From Gammaproteobacteria bacterium (GTDB taxonomy: Bacteria; Pseudomonadota; Gammaproteobacteria; HK1), in the NCBI GenBank assembly GCA_020444775.1, contig JAGRHX010000132.1, positions 1 to 10,145 of the forward strand: DNA of 10,145 nt, written 5' to 3'. The notes beneath the pieces were generated by a model. It saw nothing but the letters and a program-made list of their open reading frames with translations, ran no database searches and was not told where the DNA came from. A program made the position numbers and the translations under genes. Below are positions 1 to 6,424 of this stretch, in pieces. Each line of letters opens with the position of its first letter. The stretch's first letter is position 1.

Positions 1-1
1 A

Positions 2-70
2 CAGCGCAATCCCGGTGAGATCCGGGCCCGCTACGACGGCCCCCCGTTCCGGGTCCTGCCCGGACTGTAG
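2..70 (+). CDS. C-terminal end of an unidentified protein (5' truncated by window edge)
   Basis: An open frame runs in from the window edge and ends at TAG (68-70). It gives 22 residues, with a short RNPGEIRARYDGPPF stretch and a final VLPGL. The strong hairpin about 46 bases downstream fits the end of a transcription unit. The TPGEIR-like string faintly recalls the C-terminal region of CaiB/BaiF-type CoA transferases, which would suit the metabolic context. This is far too short to assign, so I leave the function open. Confidence 0.45.
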   Translation, partial: QRNPGEIRARYDGPPFRVLPGL

Positions 71-116
71 AACCGATCACTCTTTCCAAAGCCCACAGCG
101 GCCCGGCCCACAGTAG

Positions 117-148
117 CCTGGCCCGGCGTGATCCAACGCCGGGCCGGG
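117..148 (+). terminator. GC-rich hairpin between the upstream gene tail and the dehydrogenase
   Basis: The arms at 117-128 and 137-148 pair over 12 positions: nine consecutive Watson-Crick pairs next to the loop, then one T-G wobble, then two more pairs. The loop is 8 bases (129-136). There is no T run after it, so it is not a textbook intrinsic terminator. In high-GC bacteria such stems often act as terminators or mRNA 3' stabilisers. It could equally lie in the leader of the dehydrogenase gene, whose start is about 40 bases further on. Confidence 0.45.
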
Positions 149-188
149 ATCGCGCGCTATCATGCCCCCGAACCGAACGGGGGTATCC

Positions 189-917
189 ATGATGAACGAA
201 TCGACTCGCGAGGTGGGTGTTATCGGGCTCGGCAACATGGGTGGAGGCATGGCCGCCACCCTGGTGCGTGCTGGCTGGCAGGTATCGGGTCACGACAGCT
301 CGGATGCGGCGTGTGCAAGGGCCCGCGCGGCGGGTGTGCGGATCGTCGACGATATCGCGACGCTCTGCGCACAGGTGGACACACTGATCAGCGTGTTGCC
401 CGACTCTCCACAGGTCGAGACGACGCTGCTGGGTGAGGCGGGCGTGCTGCACAACGCGCAACCGGGCAGCCTGGTCATCGAATGCAGCACCATCGAGCCC
501 GCCATCAGCGACCGTTGCGCGACGGCCTTGGCGGCGGCATCGGTGCAGTTCATCGACGCGGCGATGGGACGCAGCCCGCTGGAAGCGGCCAGCGGCAGAC
601 TGATGTTCATGGTCGGTGCCGACGACGATGCACTGGCGCGGGCCCGACCGCTGCTCGACTGCCTCGGTGATGAGCTGCATCACTGTGGCCCGGTCGGCAG
701 CGGCATCCGCACCAAGCTGGTGTTGAACCTGCTCTCTCAGTCCACCTGCCAGCTCAGCGCCGAGGTCTTCGCCCTGGGTCTGAAGATGGGCATCGCCCGC
801 GACACCTTGCATGCAGTGCTGAGCGGCAGCCTCGGCGCCAACGGCTTCATCACCCGCTACTGGCCGGTCAAGGTGCTGGTCGGAGACACCACGCCCGGTT
901 TCGCGATCCGCCTGTAA
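189..917 (+). CDS. 3-hydroxyisobutyrate dehydrogenase-family protein, cut short by an in-frame TAA
   Basis: This is an NAD(P)-dependent beta-hydroxyacid dehydrogenase (3-hydroxyisobutyrate dehydrogenase / tartronate semialdehyde reductase family), a cytosolic enzyme oxidising 3-hydroxy acids to semialdehydes. An N-terminal Rossmann motif GLGNMG lies near residues 13-18. The substrate-binding stretch DAAMGRSPLEAASG is at about 123-136, and the catalytic lysine motif SGIRTKLVLN is at 171-180 (K176). I chose ATG 189 because GGGGGT lies just upstream; an in-frame ATG at 162 has no ribosome site and adds nine residues unlike the family. The product stops after 242 residues at TAA (915-917), just before the family's conserved KDL motif, which is encoded immediately downstream in the same frame. 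As written, the protein lacks the last alpha-helical part of the C-terminal domain and is probably inactive, unless the stop is a sequencing error or is read through. The specific substrate cannot be assigned. Confidence 0.85.
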   Translation: MMNESTREVGVIGLGNMGGGMAATLVRAGWQVSGHDSSDAACARARAAGVRIVDDIATLCAQVDTLISVLPDSPQVETTLLGEAGVLHNAQPGSLVIECSTIEPAISDRCATALAAASVQFIDAAMGRSPLEAASGRLMFMVGADDDALARARPLLDCLGDELHHCGPVGSGIRTKLVLNLLSQSTCQLSAEVFALGLKMGIARDTLHAVLSGSLGANGFITRYWPVKVLVGDTTPGFAIRL

Positions 918-1085
918 GCCAAGGATCTGCGCTACGCCAGCGCCATGGCCGAGGCGGCCGGGGTGCCGATTCCGACCGGCGCCGCCGCCACCCGGGCGGT
1001 CAATCTCGCCGCCGACACGCATGGGGATCTGGATGTATCGGGGCTCTTGCTGATCGCCTGCGAGAACGCCGACACCCGCTTGTGA
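918..1085 (+). pseudogene. C-terminal remnant of the 3-hydroxyisobutyrate dehydrogenase-family gene, after the in-frame stop
   Basis: Directly after the TAA, the same frame continues for 55 codons to TGA (1083-1085). It begins AKDLRYASAMAEAAGVPIP, which is the family's conserved KDL segment and the helix after it, and ends near ENADTRL. Restoring one sense codon gives a 298-residue protein, the normal length for the family. No frameshift or deletion is present, so a single substitution explains everything. The remnant has no start codon with a plausible ribosome site of its own. It should be read together with 189-917 as one broken (or mis-sequenced) gene. Confidence 0.8.
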
Positions 1086-1090
1086 GCCGC

Positions 1091-1108
1091 CAGCGCCGTT
1101 CGGCGCTG
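1091..1108. terminator. Hairpin between convergent dehydrogenase and slt genes
   Basis: The arms at 1091-1097 and 1102-1108 are perfect 7-bp complements around a GTTC loop. The hairpin sits in the 31-bp gap between the dehydrogenase stop (1083-1085) and the slt stop (1117-1119). That position suits a bidirectional terminator for two convergent units. No T tract follows on either strand, so the function is inferred from placement and stem quality. Confidence 0.45.
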
Positions 1109-1116
1109 TGTGGGGT

Positions 1117-3072
1117 TCAGCCGGGTGCTATCGGCTTCATCCAGCTCGAGATACGCACCTGCTCGGCGCCGAGCAGGTAGCGATAGATGGCCTGATAGCC
1201 GAGCACCCGCTGCACATAGCCACGGGTCTCGCCGAACGGTATCGATTCAATCCAGACCTCGCTGGGCACGGTCTCGTTCTTTGGCAGCCAACGCGCGACG
1301 TTACCCGGTCCTGCGTTGTAGGCCGCGGTGGCCAGCACCGGGTGGCTGTCATATCGTTGCTCCAGGTCGGCGAGATAACGGCTTCCCAGGGTGATGTTCA
1401 AATCCGGCTGCATCAACGCCCGGGCATCGGGGCTGGCCAGCTTGAGCTTGCCGGCCACCAGCCGCGCGGTGCCTGGCATCAACTGCATGGGCCCCATGGC
1501 GCCGGCACTGGAGCGCGCGTCCTCCATGAATGCGCTCTCCTGCCGGATGATCGCGTAGATGCGCTCCACCGGCAGCCCGACCGCGCGTGCCGAGCGTCGG
1601 ATCAGCTCGCCATGGGCGAGTGGAAAGCGCAGGCTCAGATCGTCCCAGGCGCGCGCCCGGCCAGCAGCGAAGATCGCCGGTGCATGCCAGCCCTGGTCAG
1701 CGGCCAGGCGCGCCGCGGCGCGCAGTTGCTCGGGGGTCAGCAGTCCGAGCAGGTAGAACCACTCCGACCGCGCCCGGGCCGGCCGGTCCAGTGCCATCCA
1801 GGCCTGGGTGCGGCCGAACCCCGGACGCTGCCGGACCTGCGCGAGCAGCGCGTCCGCGACGGAAAGCGTGACCGGCGCCATGTTGTAGGGCCGCTGCAGG
1901 CGATCCGCGGCCAGGAATGCGTAGTAGCCGCGCTCGGTGGCCAGACGCTCGAACGCGGCGCTGGTGAACGGCTGTCCCAGGGCCTGACGGGCACGGCCCT
2001 GCCAGTACACCCAGCGATCCTGGTCGGCCAGCTCACGCGGCATCATCTTCACCGTCTCCACGATCCGCGGCCAGTCCCGCAGCCGGATCGCCAGCACCGC
2101 CCGGCTCTCCAGCCCGCGCTCGGACTGACCGGCCTGCAGATAGTCGAACGCCTCACGACGATCAGCGGCGGCCAGCGACAGACCGATGCGCTCACGCACC
2201 GTGCGCAGCAGCTCGGCCGGCAGTCGACCACCGCGACCGCTGGTACCGGCCAGATCCTGTAGCACCCGCGCGGTGTCCACCGGCGAACGGGCAGCGGCCT
2301 GGATCAACACATCCTCGACGATTGCCCGATCCAGCGCTCGTTGCAGGTCGAAGCGAGCCAGTGACTCGCCCAGGCGCGGCGCTGACTCGCGCAACGTGAG
2401 CCACAGGTCCAGACGCTCGCGATCGCGCTCGGCGAGCAGACCGCGCAGATAGCGGGTCAGACGCGCGCTACCGGCCGGCACGCTGCGCAGCAGTCGCTGC
2501 CAGACATGCTCGGCGCTCAGCTTGCCGGCGGCCTTCCAGGCCTCGAGCACCGGATCGCAGCTCGCCGGCAACGACCGCGCGCTCGGCCACAGCGCCGCGA
2601 CGCGAGGCCAGGCCTGCGCCGCGCGACCGCTCCGCCACAGCGCCTCGGCCAGCAGACAGCGCGCGCTCTCACCCTGCGCGTCTTCAGACCGCGCGGCCAT
2701 GACCGCGAGCACCGACCACTGTCCGCGCCGGGCATGCTCCTCGATGAGCCGCGTGCGCAGCGTGCCGATCCCGGGCAGGTCCGCATGCGCGTCGATGAAC
2801 GCCTGGACCACGGCGGGCTCGGTCTGCTCGATGCTCTCGAGCAACAGCCCCAGCTGCAGGTACGGCGTGAGCGGATGGCCACGCAGGCCCTGGATCTGAC
2901 GACTCAGGCTGACCAGATCACGCCGTTGCAGGCTTTGCTCGGCCTGCAGCCAGGCCGCGTTCAGCACCGCGTCCGGCGGCGAGACGGCCCGCGCAGCCCG
3001 GCTCGCCGACCACACGGCGGAACTCGACGCAACCATCAGCACGCCACACAGCAACAAGCAGCGAGACCACAT
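1117..3072 (-). CDS. slt: Soluble lytic murein transglycosylase (Slt70 family)
   Basis: This periplasmic enzyme cleaves the MurNAc-GlcNAc bond of peptidoglycan and forms 1,6-anhydromuropeptides. The product is 651 residues, close to E. coli Slt. Residues 1-23 form a hydrophobic signal peptide (WSRCLLLCGVLMVASSSAV), with cleavage probably between about 19 and 25. A long alpha-helical region rich in Leu, Ala and Arg (about 30-400) matches the doughnut-forming U domain, followed by the linker domain to about 490. The C-terminal lysozyme-like domain carries the catalytic glutamate in IIRQESAF (E512), then SSAGAMGPMQLMPGTA, and AAYNAGPGNVARWLP around Y585. The frame stays open upstream to 3465, but the signal peptide fixes the start at the ATG ending at 3072, with AGGAGG upstream at a slightly long 12-base spacing. 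It appears to be a single-gene unit, divergent from the hydrolase gene. No catalytic residue is missing. Confidence 0.95.
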   Translation of the reverse strand: MWSRCLLLCGVLMVASSSAVWSASRAARAVSPPDAVLNAAWLQAEQSLQRRDLVSLSRQIQGLRGHPLTPYLQLGLLLESIEQTEPAVVQAFIDAHADLPGIGTLRTRLIEEHARRGQWSVLAVMAARSEDAQGESARCLLAEALWRSGRAAQAWPRVAALWPSARSLPASCDPVLEAWKAAGKLSAEHVWQRLLRSVPAGSARLTRYLRGLLAERDRERLDLWLTLRESAPRLGESLARFDLQRALDRAIVEDVLIQAAARSPVDTARVLQDLAGTSGRGGRLPAELLRTVRERIGLSLAAADRREAFDYLQAGQSERGLESRAVLAIRLRDWPRIVETVKMMPRELADQDRWVYWQGRARQALGQPFTSAAFERLATERGYYAFLAADRLQRPYNMAPVTLSVADALLAQVRQRPGFGRTQAWMALDRPARARSEWFYLLGLLTPEQLRAAARLAADQGWHAPAIFAAGRARAWDDLSLRFPLAHGELIRRSARAVGLPVERIYAIIRQESAFMEDARSSAGAMGPMQLMPGTARLVAGKLKLASPDARALMQPDLNITLGSRYLADLEQRYDSHPVLATAAYNAGPGNVARWLPKNETVPSEVWIESIPFGETRGYVQRVLGYQAIYRYLLGAEQVRISSWMKPIAPG

Positions 3073-3084
3073 GTTTGCAGGCAC

Positions 3085-3090
3085 CCTCCT
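3085..3090 (-). promoter_or_regulatory. Ribosome binding site of slt
   Basis: On the minus strand this reads AGGAGG, a perfect anti-Shine-Dalgarno match, 12 bases before the ATG at 3072. The spacing is longer than usual, but no other in-frame ATG near it precedes a signal peptide, so it supports the chosen slt start. Confidence 0.6.
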
Positions 3091-3203
3091 CGAATCGACG
3101 TTCGGGCGTTTCGCAACCGCGCACCGATGGTACGCGCACCGGAGCCATCCGCGACACGGCCATGCCCGAAGATCCTGGATCGACGCCCGGCACGGGGTCA
3201 ACG

Positions 3204-3225
3204 CGCCACGCCACGACGCGTGGCG
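3204..3225. repeat. Inverted repeat in the slt/hydrolase divergent spacer
   Basis: The arms CGCCACGC and GCGTGGCG are perfect complements of 8 bp around a 6-base centre (3212-3217). In a divergent promoter region such a dyad could be an operator for a dimeric regulator or a transcript hairpin. No regulator gene is adjacent, so no protein can be named. Confidence 0.4.
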
Positions 3226-3381
3226 TTTGCCCGACGACCGCCGGACGTACAGAATCAGCGGCCCGGCCGTCCGCCCCGCCGGCCCGATCGGCGCGTCACA
3301 AGCCCCTTCAGGTTGGCGCCGACGCGCAATATGACCCAGCCCCCGGCGACACGCAGTCGCAATCTCGACGAGGATCCGCAG

Positions 3382-4116
3382 ATGAGTGAGCGCTTTGTAG
3401 ACGTCACCAGCAAGCACGGCACCATTCCCAGCTTCATGGCCTGCCCCGACACCCCCGGGGCACATCCAGCCATCATCTTGTACATGGACGCTCCCGGCAT
3501 CCGCGAGGAGCTACGCAACATCACCCGACGGATCGCCAAGCAGGGCTATGTCTGCATCCTGCCTGACCTGTATCACCGCTATGGCACGCTGCGCTTCGAC
3601 CTGCCGCGCCGCTATGACGCGATGTCGACCATCATACGCGCCGCCTATCTGGGCCTGACCGACGCCGACATCAACGAAGACACCGCCGGCCTCATCGGTT
3701 TTCTGGAAGCGCAGCCGAACGTGCGCCCCGGCCGCATCGGCAGCATCGGTTTCTGCATGAGCGGTCGCTTCGTGACCACCACCGCGCGCGCCTTTCCGGA
3801 GCGCTTCGCCTGCGCCGCATCACTGTACGGCACGCGTCTGGTGGTCGACGAGGAGGACTCCCCGCACAAGTTCCTGACCGGCATCAAGGCCGAGATGTAC
3901 TACGGCTTCGGCGATCTGGACCACACCACGCCGCCCGACTATATCCGCACCTTCCGCGCGGCGCTGGACGAGGCCCGGGTCAACTACAGCATGGATGTGT
4001 TCGAGAACGTGGACCACGGCTATTCGTTCGTGGAGCGGGCGATGTACGACCCGCACGCGGCCGAGGTGAGCTGGACCAAGGTGTTCGACCTGTTCAAGCG
4101 CAATCTACAGGGCTGA
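3382..4116 (+). CDS. Dienelactone hydrolase-family protein (alpha/beta hydrolase)
   Basis: The product is a 244-residue cytosolic alpha/beta hydrolase of the dienelactone hydrolase family, whose type member opens dienelactone to maleylacetate in chloroaromatic degradation. Many members act on other esters or lactones. The Cys-Asp-His triad is visible. The nucleophile is C125 in IGFCMSGRF, the acid is D180 in GDLDHTTPPD, and the histidine is H212 in NVDHGYSF. The early stretch AIILYMDAPGIREELRNITRR fits the strand and oxyanion region of the fold. The frame is open far upstream, but ATG 3382 has an AGGA ribosome site and gives the usual family length; an in-frame ATG at 3331 lacks one. The gene is monocistronic, ending convergently against the acyl-CoA synthetase across a repeat-rich hairpin. 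No aromatic-degradation genes lie nearby, so the true substrate is unknown. Confidence 0.9.
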   Translation: MSERFVDVTSKHGTIPSFMACPDTPGAHPAIILYMDAPGIREELRNITRRIAKQGYVCILPDLYHRYGTLRFDLPRRYDAMSTIIRAAYLGLTDADINEDTAGLIGFLEAQPNVRPGRIGSIGFCMSGRFVTTTARAFPERFACAASLYGTRLVVDEEDSPHKFLTGIKAEMYYGFGDLDHTTPPDYIRTFRAALDEARVNYSMDVFENVDHGYSFVERAMYDPHAAEVSWTKVFDLFKRNLQG

Positions 4117-4128
4117 GGCGCGGCACCC

Positions 4129-4161
4129 GGTGTCCGGTGGCGCCCCGGCCCACCGGACACC
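4129..4161. terminator. Strong hairpin between convergent hydrolase and CoA-ligase genes
   Basis: The arms at 4129-4140 and 4150-4161 are perfect 12-bp complements around a 9-base loop. The hairpin starts 12 bases after the hydrolase stop and lies within the 117-bp convergent gap, so it probably ends transcription from one or both sides. No T tract follows. The right arm is part of a tandem repeat, so the left arm can also pair with the second copy (4163-4174) over 12 bp and with the third over 10 bp. Confidence 0.55.
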
Positions 4162-4189
4162 CCCACCGGACACCCCCACCGGACAGCCC
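4151..4189. repeat. Tandem 13-bp repeat, three copies
   Basis: The unit CACCGGACACCCC occurs exactly at 4151-4163 and 4164-4176, and with one change (CACCGGACAGCCC) at 4177-4189. A degenerate, detached copy GACCGGACAGCC follows at 4203-4214. The array is intergenic, between convergent genes. It supplies the right arm of the hairpin at 4129-4161, which suggests that slippage of the terminator arm generated the copies. Confidence 0.8.
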
Positions 4190-4233
4190 GACCGCCCGGC
4201 CTGACCGGACAGCCAGGCATCCGGCGGATGGGC

Positions 4234-6411
4234 TCAGCGACTACGCTGGTGCTGCACGCGGGCGAGCGCCGCCTCGTGCACGGCAAAGCCGGCCAGGGCC
4301 CGGGCCGCCTCGACCAGCTCGAAGTAGACCGGGATACCCGCGGCACGGGCCCGCTCGGCCATCGCGCCACGCTGTGCTTCCATCTCCGGCTCACCGTCGG
4401 AACGCAGCACCAGCACCACATGCCCGCTGCGCTCCCCACCCGAGGCGGCCTGCAGGGTAGCCTCCATCAGGTTTCCGAGAATGTCGACGTGGGCGTAGTT
4501 GAGGATCACCGGCACGTTCACGTGAATCACGAATGCATCCAGGGAAGCCCCGGCGAACACCGCCGCGACAATCCGACGGGCGATGGCGCCCTCTTCACGC
4601 TGTAGCACATTGGCCGGCACGTCGATCGGATTGGCGACGCTGGCACCGGCCGGCAGGGACAGCGCCTCCAACGCGGCCCGCGTCTCGTCGGGCAATGCCC
4701 GCACCGCCAGACCTTCCCTGCCGAAGGCATCCGCCGCCAGCACGCTGGTGCCACCGCCATTGCCGAACAGCACCACGTCACGGGTCACCCGACCCGCTCG
4801 TGGACGCAGCGTCTGCATGGCCAGCAGCACGTCGATGAACTCGTCCAGGGTTCCGGTGAGCGGCGCCTCCACCTGTCTGGCCAGCGCCTGCCAGGCACGG
4901 CCATCACCGGCCAGCGCCCCGGTGTGCGAGCTGGCGGCCCGGTTACCCTGCTCGGTCTGACCACCGACCAGCAGAACCACCGGTTTGCGGCCGCGCGCGG
5001 CCGTCAGCTGCTGCAACAGCTCGCGACCACGGTGCGGATCCTCCAGATACAATCCGATGACCCGGGTCTGCTCGTCGGCGAGCAGCCCCGGCAGCAGCTC
5101 GGCAGCGCCGACGTCGGCCGAGTTACCAAGACTCAGCACGCAGCGGAAGCGCAGGCCACGACGAGCGCCACGCCGCACGATGTCGGTGCAAAGGCCACCA
5201 CTCTGCGAGAGGACACTGACTCCACCCGGTTCCTGCTCGAAACCACCGATGTAGCTGAGATGGCCGCGCGGTGAGTACGCGCCCATGGTGTTCGGTCCGA
5301 GCAGGCGCACAGCGCCAGCTCTTGCGCTGTCAAGCAATGCCTGCTCCAGCGCTTCGCCACCCGCGCGCTCGGCAAAACCGCCGGACATGACCTGCGCGAA
5401 GGCCACTCGACCCGCACCCGCCGCGATGAGCGGCTCGCACTGCTCGGCGGCGACCGCCAGATAGGCATAATCGACCGGCTCCGGCACCTGGTCCAGACGC
5501 GCATAGGCCTGCAGCCCCTGGATCCGATCCGCACTTGGATGTATCGGATAGATACCACCTTGGAAACCAAAGGCACGCAGGTTGTCGATGAACAGATTGC
5601 CGGGAGTGATCCGGCTCGCGGAGGCTCCGGCCACGGCCACGTTGCGCGGCTCCAGCAGGGGTCGGAGATCGGTCACCGGCGCGAACGCCGGTCGCCGCGC
5701 GTCCTGCGCCGCCAACAGCACCCGCGCATCCACCGCGCACAGACCGTCGGGGCCGGCGATGATCGGATTCAGATCGAGCTCGGCGATGTAGTCCTCGCAG
5801 TCGACCAGCAAACCGTTCTCACCACCGATCCGTAACAGCAGATCGACCAGCTCGTCCCGGTCCACGGGCACACCGCCACGTACGCCATCGAGCAGCGGCG
5901 CGGACCGGATCTCGTCGATCATCCGACGCGCTTCGTCGGCCGTGATCGGACAGATCCGCAGGGCCACGTCGCGCAAATACTCGACCAGCACCCCACCCAG
6001 CCCGAACATCAGCAACGGACCGAAGCGCGCATGACGCACGCCACCCACCAGCAGCTCCATGCCGGCCGGTGCCATCTGCTCGACCAGCCAGCCGCGAGCA
6101 CCGGCCAGCGCCGGCAGCGCGCGCATGCGTTCGATGCACTGCTCGACCTCGGCCACGTCGCGCAGACCGAGCTGCACGCCACCCAGATCGCTCTTGTGCA
6201 GGACGTGCTCGGCAACCACCTTGACCGCGAACGGCCCCTGCCAACCGGCCAGCGCCTCGCGCACCTGCGCCGGCCCTTCCACCACCACGTTCTCCGGCAC
6301 CTTCAAGCCATAGCCGGCCACCAGCGTCTTGGCCTCGCTCTCGAGCATCGCGCTGCGTCCGGCGGCCCGTGCCCCGTGCAAGAGTTCGCGGGCCCTGCTC
6401 AACCGCTGCAT
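4234..6411 (-). CDS. NDP-forming acyl-CoA synthetase (acetate--CoA ligase family), beta-alpha fusion
   Basis: This 725-residue enzyme belongs to the acyl-CoA synthetase (ADP-forming) branch of the succinyl-CoA synthetase superfamily, which interconverts acid + CoA + NTP with acyl-CoA + NDP + phosphate. An ATP-grasp (beta-like) domain comes first (about 15-235). It has VLHKSDLGGV, whose H72 corresponds to the swinging-loop histidine of ACD enzymes, and ELDLNPII (211-218). The alpha-like part follows: a Rossmann CoA-binding domain (VAVAGAS near 258-264), VMSGGF (341-346), LLGPNTMG (370-377), SQSGG (402-406), then SSHTGALAG, where H496 aligns with the phospho-histidine of succinyl-CoA synthetase. 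I chose the ATG at 6411 because GGGGG lies 5 bases before it; an ATG at 6423, directly after the upstream stop, is possible. It is co-transcribed with the carboxyltransferase, with a 13-base gap. The substrate is unknown. Most fused homologues I recall place the ATP-grasp domain last, so the order here is notable. Confidence 0.9.
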   Translation of the reverse strand: MQRLSRARELLHGARAAGRSAMLESEAKTLVAGYGLKVPENVVVEGPAQVREALAGWQGPFAVKVVAEHVLHKSDLGGVQLGLRDVAEVEQCIERMRALPALAGARGWLVEQMAPAGMELLVGGVRHARFGPLLMFGLGGVLVEYLRDVALRICPITADEARRMIDEIRSAPLLDGVRGGVPVDRDELVDLLLRIGGENGLLVDCEDYIAELDLNPIIAGPDGLCAVDARVLLAAQDARRPAFAPVTDLRPLLEPRNVAVAGASASRITPGNLFIDNLRAFGFQGGIYPIHPSADRIQGLQAYARLDQVPEPVDYAYLAVAAEQCEPLIAAGAGRVAFAQVMSGGFAERAGGEALEQALLDSARAGAVRLLGPNTMGAYSPRGHLSYIGGFEQEPGGVSVLSQSGGLCTDIVRRGARRGLRFRCVLSLGNSADVGAAELLPGLLADEQTRVIGLYLEDPHRGRELLQQLTAARGRKPVVLLVGGQTEQGNRAASSHTGALAGDGRAWQALARQVEAPLTGTLDEFIDVLLAMQTLRPRAGRVTRDVVLFGNGGGTSVLAADAFGREGLAVRALPDETRAALEALSLPAGASVANPIDVPANVLQREEGAIARRIVAAVFAGASLDAFVIHVNVPVILNYAHVDILGNLMEATLQAASGGERSGHVVLVLRSDGEPEMEAQRGAMAERARAAGIPVYFELVEAARALAGFAVHEAALARVQHQRSR

Positions 6412-6416
6412 GTCAG

Positions 6417-6421
6417 CCCCC
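6417..6421 (-). promoter_or_regulatory. Likely ribosome binding site of the acyl-CoA synthetase
   Basis: On the minus strand this reads GGGGG, 5 bases before the ATG at 6411. It lies between the upstream gene's TGA (6425-6427) and that ATG, and it overlaps the alternative ATG at 6423. It decides in favour of the 6411 start, and its position beside the upstream stop suggests translational coupling. Confidence 0.45.
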
Positions 6422-6424
6422 ATA

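Larger units (their letters stand above)
3073..3381. promoter_or_regulatory. Divergent intergenic region between slt and the dienelactone hydrolase gene
   Basis: This 309-bp spacer separates two divergently read genes, so it should hold promoters for both. It contains a perfect 8-bp inverted repeat (arms 3204-3211 and 3218-3225). For the plus-strand gene a weak sigma70-like pair is possible: TTGCCC at 3227-3232 and CAGAAT at 3250-3255, spaced 17 bases and matching 4 of 6 positions each. Such matches are expected by chance, so this is only a suggestion. No convincing small gene is seen: the frames open across it are extensions of the flanking genes' frames. Confidence 0.4.

Noticed and set aside
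915..917. Stop recoding (selenocysteine or pyrrolysine) in the dehydrogenase
   Set aside because: The codon is TAA, not TGA or TAG, and the family has no special residue at this position. Mutation or sequence error is simpler.
1108..2262. Long plus-strand open frame of 384 codons opposite slt
   Set aside because: It is antisense to a clear Slt70 gene with signal peptide and full catalytic motifs. Its composition (Arg, Gln, Pro and Gly rich, no domain pattern) is typical of GC-rich shadow frames.
2506..3381. Upstream extension of the dienelactone hydrolase frame
   Set aside because: The extra 292 codons run antisense through slt and the spacer and read as Arg/Pro-rich noise. ATG 3382 has a ribosome site and gives the family length.
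3073..3465. Upstream extension of the slt frame past its signal peptide
   Set aside because: It would bury the signal peptide and overlap the hydrolase gene. AGGAGG precedes the ATG at 3072.
4151..4214. CRISPR-like array
   Set aside because: The units are 13 bp in direct tandem without spacers, so this is a short tandem repeat, not a CRISPR array.
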